This document shows positions 16,094 to 23,780 of a DNA stretch of 23,802 nt, piece by piece (within the stretch, counting starts at the first letter, position 1; each line of letters begins with the position of its first letter). Source of the stretch: a virus. The stretch is from IMG/VR virus record IMGVR_UViG_3300008259_000172, positions 1 through 23,802 of that record. The stretch is one strand, 5' to 3'. The translations under genes and the position numbers were made by a program. A model generated the notes under the pieces. That model saw nothing but the letters and a program-made list of their open reading frames with translations. It was not told the DNA's origin and did no database searches.

Positions 16094-17157
16094 TGGCCGT
16101 AGGAACAGGAACCGCGATAGCGATAGGAGCAGGCGCTGGCTTAATTGGCGCAAAAATGACTGCCGATGCATCCAAATCGGCTGCGCGAACTCAAGCAGAT
16201 GCAGCAAACCGCGCCATGGACCAAGAGCGGGCCATGTATGAGCGATCAAGAGAAGATTTGGCCCCATACCGCGAAACTGGTTACACCGCCCTGAAAGACA
16301 TCGAGCGGATGAAACCCTTTTTATTGGGTAGATTTAACCAGCCTTATCAATACATTCCTCACACAACCGAAGGGACAACAACGGGTGTAACACCGCCACC
16401 AACTCCTGGAGCGCTGCCATCCAATTATCAAGCTGCTAGAGCAGCTTTTGAACAACAGCAACAAGCAGAGGCCGAAAGAAGAATTGCTGCTGGCGAATTA
16501 GCGCCACCATCATTAACTGTTACTGGTAAAGACCAATTTGGCCAAGACTTTAATTTAGCAGCAGATGCCGATGCATTTAATCAGTTTTATAACCAAAATT
16601 ACAGAACTGCAGCGCCAGAAGGTGGCGCAGAAATGGTGCCAATTAGTGGCCCAAGAAGTCCGTTTGAAGAATACTTAGACCCAAGTATGGCATTTAGAAT
16701 GCGTCTTGGCACACAAGCGACTGAGCGTTTAGCAAATATTGGAGGCGGCGCAATCAGCGGCAATACAATGCGCGCCCTTACTGATTACGGTCAAAATCTA
16801 GCATCCACAGAATATGGCAATGCGTTTAATCGTTTTCAGACTGAACGCGGAAACATTTATAACACTTTGGCAAATATTGCTGGCATGGGTCAGAGTGCGG
16901 TTAATACTGGTGTAAATGCTGGTCAAAATTTTGCAGCACAGCAAACTGGCTTAATTACTGGTCAAGCAGCTGCACTAGGCGCTGGAAATGTGGGCGCGGC
17001 TAACGCATATGCTGGAGCCCTTGGTAATGTAGGAAATATGGCGCTCTTATCATCTCTTATGAGAGCCCCAGGCGCAAATCCAGCGGTTACAACACCAGCA
17101 TCAACTGCAATGGCACCAAATCCATATCAACAGTTTGCTATGCCTACTAATGCATAA
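16093..17157 (+). CDS. Putative DNA-ejection (internal virion) protein 1
   Basis: This 354-aa protein begins with a Gly/Ala-rich hydrophobic segment (AIAIGAGAGLIGAKM), followed by a charged helix (ARTQADAANRAMDQERAMYE) and a conserved-looking LAPYRETGY motif near residue 57. The centre is Pro/Gln-rich, and residues 200-330 are small-residue-rich helices (GQNLASTEYGNAFNRF, AGMGQSAVNTGVNAGQN). This matches phage proteins annotated as DNA transfer or internal virion proteins, the P22 gp7 position. In P22 three such proteins are ejected to carry DNA through the cell envelope. Sequence is too divergent to assign to gp7 itself. GGGGATC lies upstream of the start, which overlaps the GNAT stop. Confidence 0.65.
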   Translation: MAVGTGTAIAIGAGAGLIGAKMTADASKSAARTQADAANRAMDQERAMYERSREDLAPYRETGYTALKDIERMKPFLLGRFNQPYQYIPHTTEGTTTGVTPPPTPGALPSNYQAARAAFEQQQQAEAERRIAAGELAPPSLTVTGKDQFGQDFNLAADADAFNQFYNQNYRTAAPEGGAEMVPISGPRSPFEEYLDPSMAFRMRLGTQATERLANIGGGAISGNTMRALTDYGQNLASTEYGNAFNRFQTERGNIYNTLANIAGMGQSAVNTGVNAGQNFAAQQTGLITGQAAALGAGNVGAANAYAGALGNVGNMALLSSLMRAPGANPAVTTPASTAMAPNPYQQFAMPTNA

Positions 17158-17166
17158 GGAATCATC

Positions 17167-18549
17167 ATGGCAATTAATATAAAACCAGACATTTCTTTAA
17201 GCGCAAAACCACCAGCAGTAATGAGTTTGCCAGACATTGTTAGTTTGGCCCGTGGTGCGCAGGCATATCAACGCGAAAAAGAAATATTTCCTGAATTAGT
17301 TCAGCAGGCACAAATTCAAACCCGCACCGCAGCAACTGGAGAAAAGTCTGCTGCATTTACATTTGATCAAAAGCAAAGCGATGCCATCATGAATATTGTT
17401 GGCGGTTATAGAAACGATCCAAGAGTTGTTTCTGGTGATCCAAATAAAGCAATTGATGCGCTAACAGAAATTAAAGCAAAAGCAAGAAACCTAGGCATTC
17501 CTCCTGCGGTTGTAGAAAAAATTGCGTCAACTGCAACTCAGATTGCAATTAATGACCCAAAAAATCTACCCCAGTATTTTGATAATGTAATCCAGACCCA
17601 GATTGGACCATCCGGCCAACAGGCATTACAAACCCCTCAGTTGGTTACATCGGGCGGCCAAACCGGTATTTTCCGCGGTGGACCAGCAACTGTTACAACT
17701 CTGCCGTTACCTGGTGCCGCACCCGCGCCCACAGGCGTTACGCCAGCGGATATGACAGCGCCAATCCAGCCAAAACCAGCAGCCCCAACAACTGCACCGG
17801 CAGCAGCGCCAACCGTAACGCCCACCGCTCAGATGGTGCAGCCAGATACTGGCCGTCTGCCTTTAACTTATCCCGTGCGTCAAGCCGGCGTCCCTTTTGC
17901 TGCGTTACCGCAAGAAGAAGCAGACCGCACCGCTGGAAGCAAATTTCGAGATGGTTTGGTACAGCGTCAGTCTGAACTGACCACCGCACGGCGCAATTTG
18001 CAAGAAGTAGTCAAGGGAGCGCAAGAAATTCAAGCAGATGCTTTATTTCCAGAAACAGGATTAAGCGGAAAAATCAAAAGATTATATTCAGATATTACTG
18101 GTGACCCGCAATATGCACAACTGTCAAAAGATTTGGCTAATGTGCAGATTTCTAACATTAAAGCAATTGGTGGTTCTCTTGACACAGTTAATGGACAACA
18201 ATTAATACGCATGGCTAGTGGAGATGTGACATTCCCACCAGAGGTGCTGTTAAGTATTGCTCGGCGCGCTGATGCCGATATTACGAATTTAGATATGATG
18301 GCAACCGGATTGCAGCGCCACACCCAGAAATTTGGTGATGCGAATGCTAAACGATTCCAGCAGATGTGGTCATCAAACGCTGATTCCCGTATATTTGAAA
18401 TTATGAATATTGCGCGCGATGTAAAAGATGCAAACAAGCGTAAAGAATTAACAGACAAATTGCTTGGCGATATGAATGAAGATCAGCGCAAAGACTTGTA
18501 CCGAAAATACAATAACTTGATCAAACTAACCAATACGGGTGACTTGTAA
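17167..18549 (+). CDS. Putative DNA-ejection (internal virion) protein 2
   Basis: This 460-aa protein has a helical N-terminal region (LPDIVSLARGAQAYQREKE, then QAQIQTRTA), a Pro/Ala/Thr-rich flexible linker at about 180-235 (PAPTGVTPADMTAPIQPKPA) and a helical, charged C-terminal half. It lacks signal peptide, membrane segment and enzyme motifs. Its position second among three large proteins after head completion matches P22 gp20. The linker resembles those of proteins that must thread through the portal channel. An AAGGAA precedes ATG 17167, and its stop overlaps the next start as TAATG. The functional call is by position and composition. Confidence 0.6.
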   Translation: MAINIKPDISLSAKPPAVMSLPDIVSLARGAQAYQREKEIFPELVQQAQIQTRTAATGEKSAAFTFDQKQSDAIMNIVGGYRNDPRVVSGDPNKAIDALTEIKAKARNLGIPPAVVEKIASTATQIAINDPKNLPQYFDNVIQTQIGPSGQQALQTPQLVTSGGQTGIFRGGPATVTTLPLPGAAPAPTGVTPADMTAPIQPKPAAPTTAPAAAPTVTPTAQMVQPDTGRLPLTYPVRQAGVPFAALPQEEADRTAGSKFRDGLVQRQSELTTARRNLQEVVKGAQEIQADALFPETGLSGKIKRLYSDITGDPQYAQLSKDLANVQISNIKAIGGSLDTVNGQQLIRMASGDVTFPPEVLLSIARRADADITNLDMMATGLQRHTQKFGDANAKRFQQMWSSNADSRIFEIMNIARDVKDANKRKELTDKLLGDMNEDQRKDLYRKYNNLIKLTNTGDL

Positions 18550-20918
18550 TGCAAGACATTGGCCAACTAATTTTAGGTGGCACAAAACCACCTCCCCAGC
18601 AAGGCGGTGATTTATTTCGTTTTGAAAATTTGCAGCCAAGTCAGGTGGAAATGGCGGTTAAACGGTTTACAGAAATGGGCCAAAACCCAAGACTTTTGGA
18701 AACCATTCTTACGAATCCTGAAAGATTCAATTCTTACCCATTAGAAATTCGTCAGCGATTCTTTGAGATGTCTACTGGCTCGCAGCCAATCATGGCTAAG
18801 TCATTTAATGAACCATCAACACAAGCATCCGCAGCGCAACCTACAACGCAGCCAACCATGCGCCAAACATCTGCGGACCCTGTTGCAGACATGATTTTGG
18901 GCAGTCCCGTACAAACAAAAACCACAGAAACCCCAACGCGAAAGGTTGGTAAAGTTAAGGAAATGGGCGAAGCTGGCCCGTTAACTCAGTTTGGCCGCAC
19001 CGCTGCTAGTTTCTATGACATGACGATTGGGAATATTGTCCCTGGGATTGTTGAGCCAGTAACTTATGCCGGAGCCCGTGCCATTGGTAAAACCCCAACA
19101 GAGGCAAAAGAAATTAGCACGGCAGCTGCAGCGCCGTTTGAGGGTGGAATGGGTAAGACTTTTGGTGTAACTGAAACCCCAGAATACCAAAGCGAGGCAA
19201 CGCGCCGTCTGTTTAACTTTGTTGGTGAGAATTTTCAAAAGGGCGCGGCCTGGATTGCTGAAAAGACAGGATTGCCGGCTGCCGACATTGAAAACATGAT
19301 GGGAACTGTGGCTGCCGGAGGTGGTGTAAAAGTGGCTCCATCAATTCAGCGCGGCGCGGTAAAAACTGCTGAAAAGGTAGAAACCGCTCTAGGAACTGCC
19401 GAGCCAAAATTACCAGAGGCCCCAAGAGTTGAGCCAACTGTTGGCAAACCAAAAGTAACTTATGCAGAGTTTCAGGCTCAATTACAAACTAAACAAGGTG
19501 CGCCAACTGGCACATTACCGCCTGCACCAAAAATTCAAACTCCAACGATGCCTGCGCCAACCAATACGCAGCCATTCCCAGAGGTTAAATACGCGCCTAA
19601 AGGCAAAGTAAATCTAGCAGAACAAGAGCAGCGCAAACAAATTTTGTCCCGTGTTGGCCTAGAAAATGCCCGCGAATCATCCATTTTGGGCGATGGATTT
19701 GCTGCTGCCAACGAGTTCCAGACCAGCAAAGTAGACGCGCCGGTAGGCCAGTTATATAGAGATACATTAGCTAACGAGCGAGCCACATTAGAAAACTTTG
19801 GTCAACGGATTATCGAACGCACCGGCGGAACTTTAGGACTTGATGAAACCGCTTTATATGACCGAGGCACACGGATTGCGCGCCCGTTTGATGACTTTAA
19901 AAATGTGCTGCAAACTCAAATGGATCAGGCCTACAATTCGTCCAAACAAATAGCCGGCACTAAGCCAGCCGTAATACCAAACGACATACAAAAATTCTTA
20001 GATACCAATTCTAACTTTACGGTAAACGACAGTTTTATGTCTTTGCGCCGTGGTATTGAATCGCATTTAAAAGAAAATGATTTGTTAGACGCAAACGGCA
20101 AAGTAAAGCCGATGACGGTAGAACAAGCCGAAGGATTGCGTAGATACATTAATTCCAACTGGAATAATGAGCGTTCTGGCATTATTGGCCGTCTTAAAGA
20201 CAAGATTGATAATGATGTAACTAAAGTTGCTGGCGAAGATGTTTACAAAAAAGCCAGAGACATTCGCACCAAGATTGCTCGTTTATTAGACGATCCAAAA
20301 GGCGTGGCTAAGATTATGGATTACGATCCACAGTCACCCATGAATCGCGCCGTGCCATTTGAAAAGATTGCCTCAACTATTGAGCGGATGGATGTAGACC
20401 AGCAGCGACATTTAATTAAGCTGCTTAAAGAAATGCCAGACGAATTACGGCCTCAAGCAGATGCTGCAATAGCAGAAATTAAGGCACAATTTGCAAACCG
20501 TATATTGCAAGAAGGCTCTAAAAATAAAGGCCAATGGAACGCAGCTGCGATTACAAAATACCTAAACGATAACAACCGTAAACTAGGCGTTTTGATGGAA
20601 GACAAGGAAATTGCCCAGATGGTTAAAGACTTGCACGATGCCGGCCATCTTGTTAAATACGATGCATCTTATCCTGGCGCAGCAATACAAGCCCATAATT
20701 TAATTCGTTTGGGCGCGGCCCCATTACTTGGTACTGTCGGCACATCTGTTGGCGGTGCTGTAGGTGGGGCGCTTGGTGGTGTGCCTGGCGCTGGAGTTGG
20801 CGCAACTGTAGGCGGTATGTATGGCGCTAAAAAAGGTGTAGCGATGGCAGAAAAATCGGCATTAAAACGCGCCCAAAAAAAGATGATTCCTCTTAAAGAT
20901 GTTGGTAAAGGACAATAA
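18549..20918 (+). CDS. Putative DNA-ejection (internal virion) protein 3 with glycine-zipper end
   Basis: This 789-aa protein occupies the place of P22 gp16. The N-terminal 140 residues are polar and linker-like; about 140-270 holds a Gly/Ala/Thr-rich domain (TIGNIVPGIVEPVTYAGARA); 280-350 is a Pro/Thr-rich linker; 350-700 is a large helical domain (LSRVGLENARESSILGDGFA, EQAEGLRRYINSNWN). Residues of about 715-765 form a glycine-zipper hydrophobic stretch (GGAVGGALGGVPGAGVGATV) followed by a basic tail, suited to inserting into the host membrane. No lytic transglycosylase signature is recognised. It directly precedes the tail fibre gene. Confidence 0.65.
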   Translation: MQDIGQLILGGTKPPPQQGGDLFRFENLQPSQVEMAVKRFTEMGQNPRLLETILTNPERFNSYPLEIRQRFFEMSTGSQPIMAKSFNEPSTQASAAQPTTQPTMRQTSADPVADMILGSPVQTKTTETPTRKVGKVKEMGEAGPLTQFGRTAASFYDMTIGNIVPGIVEPVTYAGARAIGKTPTEAKEISTAAAAPFEGGMGKTFGVTETPEYQSEATRRLFNFVGENFQKGAAWIAEKTGLPAADIENMMGTVAAGGGVKVAPSIQRGAVKTAEKVETALGTAEPKLPEAPRVEPTVGKPKVTYAEFQAQLQTKQGAPTGTLPPAPKIQTPTMPAPTNTQPFPEVKYAPKGKVNLAEQEQRKQILSRVGLENARESSILGDGFAAANEFQTSKVDAPVGQLYRDTLANERATLENFGQRIIERTGGTLGLDETALYDRGTRIARPFDDFKNVLQTQMDQAYNSSKQIAGTKPAVIPNDIQKFLDTNSNFTVNDSFMSLRRGIESHLKENDLLDANGKVKPMTVEQAEGLRRYINSNWNNERSGIIGRLKDKIDNDVTKVAGEDVYKKARDIRTKIARLLDDPKGVAKIMDYDPQSPMNRAVPFEKIASTIERMDVDQQRHLIKLLKEMPDELRPQADAAIAEIKAQFANRILQEGSKNKGQWNAAAITKYLNDNNRKLGVLMEDKEIAQMVKDLHDAGHLVKYDASYPGAAIQAHNLIRLGAAPLLGTVGTSVGGAVGGALGGVPGAGVGATVGGMYGAKKGVAMAEKSALKRAQKKMIPLKDVGKGQ

Positions 20919-20920
20919 TT

Positions 20921-21661
20921 ATGGCAGTCAATCTCTCACCAATCGGCAACGGTTTTCAGTTTTTTAATAACGATGGCCTGCCTTTAAACGCCGGCAAAAT
21001 CTACACTTATCAAGCTGGATCAACAACCCCGCTTGCTACTTATACTGACTCTAGCGGTCTAATTGCTAATACCAATCCTATTATTTTAGGAACAGACGGA
21101 CGGCCACCATCGACAATTTGGTTAACCGAAGGGTTTTTTTACAAGTTTGTTTTAAAAGACTCATCCGATGTAACTATACAAACTTACGACAATTTATATG
21201 GAATTGTTAGCGCAACCCCCCCAGCTGCCACCCCAATTCCTGCGGGCGGAATATTATTGTGGTCAGGATCGATTGGCTCTATTCCTGCTGGCTATGTTTT
21301 GTGTAACGGCACAAACGGCACACCAGATTTGCGAGACCGATTTGTTGTAGGCGCTGGCTCATCTTACGCCGTAAACGCAACTGGTGGCTCTGCCGATGCT
21401 GTAGTTGTAACCCATACACACACAGCATCTGTAACCGATCCAGGCCATGTCCATTTCCAAACTTACGCACAAAATTTAGGATCAGGTTCGCTTGATGGAT
21501 TCCAGTTAAATAGTGGCTTTACATCAAATACAAGCGCATCAACAATTAATACTCAATCAAAAGTTACTGGCATTTCTGTAACCAATGCAAACGCAGGCGT
21601 TAGCGGAACTAATGCTAATCTGCCCCCTTACTATGCGCTTTGCTACATTATGAAGACCTAA
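20921..21661 (+). CDS. Tail fibre with head-binding-like N-terminus and collar domain
   Basis: This 246-aa protein has two parts. Residues 1-95 (LNAGKIYTYQAGSTTPLATY, then NPIILGTDGRP and YKFVLKDSSDV) resemble the N-terminal head/tail-binding domain of podophage tailspikes and fibres. Residues of about 105-246 are a phage tail collar domain: IPAGYVLCNGTNGTPDLRDR, FVVGAG, histidine motifs THTHT and PGHVH, and the end LPPYYALCYIMKT. The domain trimerises and often binds metal through its histidines. It sits where P22 encodes its tailspike. AAAGGA precedes the start. It likely binds the host surface; no depolymerase beta-helix is present. Confidence 0.85.
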   Translation: MAVNLSPIGNGFQFFNNDGLPLNAGKIYTYQAGSTTPLATYTDSSGLIANTNPIILGTDGRPPSTIWLTEGFFYKFVLKDSSDVTIQTYDNLYGIVSATPPAATPIPAGGILLWSGSIGSIPAGYVLCNGTNGTPDLRDRFVVGAGSSYAVNATGGSADAVVVTHTHTASVTDPGHVHFQTYAQNLGSGSLDGFQLNSGFTSNTSASTINTQSKVTGISVTNANAGVSGTNANLPPYYALCYIMKT

Positions 21662-21662
21662 T

Positions 21663-21917
21663 ATGGAATGGCAAACAATTATTAATTTTGGATTAGGGTG
21701 CCTTGTTGCAGCAATTGGCTGGTTTGCTAGAGAAATCTGGGATTCGGTTAAAGAGTTGCGCCGAGACATCCACCAGATTGAAAAAGACTTACCAGAAATT
21801 TATGTGCGCCGTGATGATCTAAAAGAAGTAAGAGTTGAAATGGCCGCGCGGTTTGATAAGCTAGAAAGCATTATGTCATCGTTTTTTGATCGGTTAAACG
21901 ATAAGGCAGATAAGTAA
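21663..21917 (+). CDS. Small membrane protein with N-terminal TM and coiled coil
   Basis: This 84-aa protein has a transmembrane helix at about 5-22 (TIINFGLGCLVAAIGWF) and then a charged coiled coil to the end (EIWDSVKELRRDIHQIEKDL). Similar small proteins lie near holins in many phages. The topology would fit an inner-membrane spanin-like or holin-accessory protein, but no partner lipoprotein is recognised. It starts one base after the fibre stop and overlaps the next gene as TAATG. Confidence 0.65.
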   Translation: MEWQTIINFGLGCLVAAIGWFAREIWDSVKELRRDIHQIEKDLPEIYVRRDDLKEVRVEMAARFDKLESIMSSFFDRLNDKADK

Positions 21918-22132
21918 TGGATGTGCCATATAACAACGGCAAAATTAAGATTGGCTCTAAGTATGATCTTAATCCGTTAAGGCCAAAATACATTGAAAGC
22001 GAGCAGGATATGCTGGAATTGCAAAGTTATTTGATTCAAGACCCGCGGATACTTAATAAACAGTATTGGGCAAAAAGAATCTATATCCTAATACTTTTGT
22101 TTGTTTCGGTTGTCATACTAATGGCCAATTAA
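21917..22132 (+). CDS. Small protein with C-terminal TM helix
   Basis: This 71-aa protein has a polar N-terminal region (PYNNGKIKIGSKYDLNPLRP) and one C-terminal transmembrane helix at about 55-70 (IYILILLFVSVVILMA), so it is probably tail-anchored in the inner membrane. AAGG is found upstream of the TAATG overlap with the previous gene. It lies in the lysis region, where it may support or regulate the holin; that role is inference. Confidence 0.6.
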   Translation: MDVPYNNGKIKIGSKYDLNPLRPKYIESEQDMLELQSYLIQDPRILNKQYWAKRIYILILLFVSVVILMAN

Positions 22133-22309
22133 ATGTTAATGACCATTCTAAATATGTTTGCTTTATTTATCGCCTTTTTTGCGGTAATAACCTTTGCGGT
22201 ATTTTTTAGTTTTTTCTTATTCATTATGTATGCCTGCATTTATATTGGGTGGAAAGAAATAAAAGGAATGCCAATCTCAGACATATTGCGGAAATTAAAA
22301 GATAAATGA
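22133..22309 (+). CDS. 58-aa hydrophobic membrane protein
   Basis: This short gene reads MLMTILNMFALFIAFFAVIT and onward to a very hydrophobic stretch of about 35 residues (one long or two short membrane helices), then IYIGWKEIKGMPISDILRKL with a basic tail KDK. It starts on the base after the stop of the 21917-22132 gene and stops seven bases before the next ATG, so it fills an otherwise empty gap exactly. Size, hydrophobicity and basic C-terminus would suit a pinholin- or holin-accessory protein, but no family is recognised. Confidence 0.65.
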   Translation: MLMTILNMFALFIAFFAVITFAVFFSFFLFIMYACIYIGWKEIKGMPISDILRKLKDK

Positions 22310-22315
22310 TGAGAT

Positions 22316-22768
22316 ATGGCAGACGAATTGGGGCTATCCGCTGGTGCCAAGGGCATTAGCGAAGGTTTAAAGACGGGCCGAGAGGCTGGTAGAGAGATTG
22401 GCAAGAACATCGAGGATGTTCAAAAAGAGGCAGTTGATGTAGCAAAGCAGCAAGCGCAGGCAAGGATTAGAGAGCGGCGCGAGGCAGAGTTAAAAAAAGA
22501 ACGGGCAATTTACAAGGCCCTGGAAGAATATAAGCACCGGAAAAAGATTTCGGATGAGGAATACAAGTTAAGAATAGATTTTATAAAGAAGTATGGAACT
22601 AAAGAATGGCAAAAGTTATTAGACATTAAAACTGAAATTGAACGGCTAGAGCGCGAGGATAAGAAATACTTTGACGCGGAATTATCTAAAGTTAAGTGGG
22701 TTCAGTTTTGGTGTTTTTTAGTAGCAGCCTGGATTGCGTATTACATGGTATGGGGGAGTAAAAAATAA
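22316..22768 (+). CDS. Coiled-coil protein with C-terminal TM helix
   Basis: This 150-aa protein is highly charged and helical over residues 10-125 (EGLKTGREAGREIGKNIEDV, KQQAQARIRERREAELKKER, KTEIERLEREDKKYF), then has a Trp-rich transmembrane helix at about 127-146 (WVQFWCFLVAAWIAYYMVW) and a short basic tail. It is a tail-anchored inner-membrane protein with a long cytoplasmic coiled coil. No family is recognised. It overlaps the holin gene as TAATG, so its product is made together with the holin. It could be a lysis regulator or antiholin; this is inference from context. Confidence 0.65.
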   Translation: MADELGLSAGAKGISEGLKTGREAGREIGKNIEDVQKEAVDVAKQQAQARIRERREAELKKERAIYKALEEYKHRKKISDEEYKLRIDFIKKYGTKEWQKLLDIKTEIERLEREDKKYFDAELSKVKWVQFWCFLVAAWIAYYMVWGSKK

Positions 22769-23178
22769 TGTTTCCGTTAACCGCTTTATTTGATGTTGGG
22801 ATGAAGGTCCTAGATAAATTTATTCCAGACCCAGAGGCTAAAGCCAAAGCCCAGCAAGAATTATTAAAGATGCAGCAGGAAGGCAAGCTGGCCGAATTAC
22901 AAGCCGACATGAACGAGCAAAACAATATATCTGACCGGTGGAAAGCAGATTTAGGCTCTGATTCTTGGCTATCTAAAAATATCAGACCAATGTCCTTGGT
23001 TGCTATTTTTGCGGGTTATTTCTTGTTTGCCATGATGTCGGCGTTTGGTTACGATGCCAAAGAATCGTATGTCAATTTATTAGGCGAATGGGGTATGTTA
23101 ATTATGTCGGCGTATTTTGGTGGCCGAACCCTTGAAAAGATTATGGAAATGAAGGCTAAAAAAGATGAACCTAAGTGA
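22768..23178 (+). CDS. Holin, 3TM/GTA-holin-like
   Basis: This 136-aa protein has an amphipathic charged N-terminal half (PDPEAKAKAQQELLKMQQEG) and the signature SWLSKNIRPMSLV at about 66-78 that introduces the first membrane helix (75-93); a second lies at about 103-118 (LLGEWGMLIMSAYFGG), followed by a Lys/Glu-rich tail. This is the pattern of the GTA_holin_3TM family. It would form lesions in the inner membrane that release the endolysin. GGGGAG lies upstream of the start, and its end overlaps the endolysin gene by 14 bases. Confidence 0.85.
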   Translation: MFPLTALFDVGMKVLDKFIPDPEAKAKAQQELLKMQQEGKLAELQADMNEQNNISDRWKADLGSDSWLSKNIRPMSLVAIFAGYFLFAMMSAFGYDAKESYVNLLGEWGMLIMSAYFGGRTLEKIMEMKAKKDEPK

Positions 23179-23602
23179 ACACTTTACCCTTGAGGAATTA
23201 ACGGCCTCTGAAACTGCCGCTCGGAACGGCTGGGACAACTCACCAAATCTCAACGAATTATCAAATTTAAAACGGTTGGCAGAGTTTTTAGAGCAAGTTA
23301 AAACGGTTGTTGGCGGTAAACCCGTCATGATTAATAGCGCATTTCGGTCTAAACTGGTCAATGATGCCGTAGGGTCTAAAGACTCTAGCCAACACCGGAT
23401 TGGCTGCGCTGCAGATATTCGTGTTCCAGGCATGACCCCAGATGATGTAGTTAAGGCCGTAATTGCTGCCGATATTGGTTATGACCAAGTAATCCGCGAG
23501 TTTGACCGCTGGACCCACATCTCAATCCCCAACAATCCGGAAGACAAGCCCCGGCAGCAGGCATTAATTATTGATCGCAGCGGTACTCGGCCATACGCGT
23601 GA
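23165..23602 (+). CDS. Endolysin, M15-type peptidase
   Basis: This 145-aa enzyme is predicted to cleave peptidoglycan stem peptides (L-alanyl-D-glutamate or D-Ala-D-Ala type). The Peptidase_M15_3 pattern is complete: INSAFRS at 56-62, zinc ligands H77 and D84 in SSQHRIGCAADI, and H118 in RWTHISI with the nearby acidic E112 in VIREF. There is no signal peptide or membrane anchor, so it would rely on the holin for export. The start lies inside the holin gene (14-base overlap). It is the last gene of the rightward operon and is followed by a terminator. Confidence 0.9.
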   Translation: MNLSEHFTLEELTASETAARNGWDNSPNLNELSNLKRLAEFLEQVKTVVGGKPVMINSAFRSKLVNDAVGSKDSSQHRIGCAADIRVPGMTPDDVVKAVIAADIGYDQVIREFDRWTHISIPNNPEDKPRQQALIIDRSGTRPYA

Positions 23603-23606
23603 TAGA

Positions 23607-23780
23607 CTAAATAGTGACTTCTGGTGTTTCCTTGGCACCTTTTGGCCCCACCTCAACCGTGGGGTTTTTTTCTTGCATGATTACGGCGTCTGAAAACCCC
23701 TCAAGATAGGCGTTATGAACGGCCTCCAGATGCCCTAAAACAAGCAAAACGGCCCCAACAATCAATAAAGCGGGGCGCAT
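23607..23780 (-). CDS. 57-aa convergent membrane-anchored ORF
   Basis: On the minus strand ATG 23780 to TAG 23607 encodes MRPALLIVGAVLLVLGHLEA, then VHNAYLEGFSDAVIMQ and a polar end NPTVEVGPKGAKETPEVTI. The first 18 residues form a signal anchor or signal peptide with no lipobox cysteine. GGTGGA lies upstream of the start. The frame is short, but the clear hydrophobic N-terminus and polar remainder argue for coding. It ends five bases from the endolysin stop and contains the late-operon terminator within its coding sequence. A periplasm-facing small protein is likely; function is unknown. Confidence 0.5.
   Translation of the reverse strand: MRPALLIVGAVLLVLGHLEAVHNAYLEGFSDAVIMQEKNPTVEVGPKGAKETPEVTI
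23646..23671 (+). terminator. Rho-independent terminator of the late/lysis operon
   Basis: CCCCAC (23646-23651) pairs with GTGGGG (23659-23664) around a seven-base loop and is followed by seven Ts. It lies 44 bases after the endolysin stop. On the other strand there is no T-run after the stem, so it acts only rightward. The same bases encode part of the convergent 57-aa ORF. Confidence 0.85.

Noticed and set aside
18030-18458. 142-aa minus-strand frame within ejection protein 2
   Set aside because: It is antisense to a long coding gene in the operon and has Ser/Cys/Arg-rich shadow composition.
18549-20918. Lytic transglycosylase domain in the large ejection protein
   Set aside because: I could not find a catalytic Glu in the usual ES-type motif or the GLMQ-like and Ala-Tyr-Asn-type signatures of this fold.
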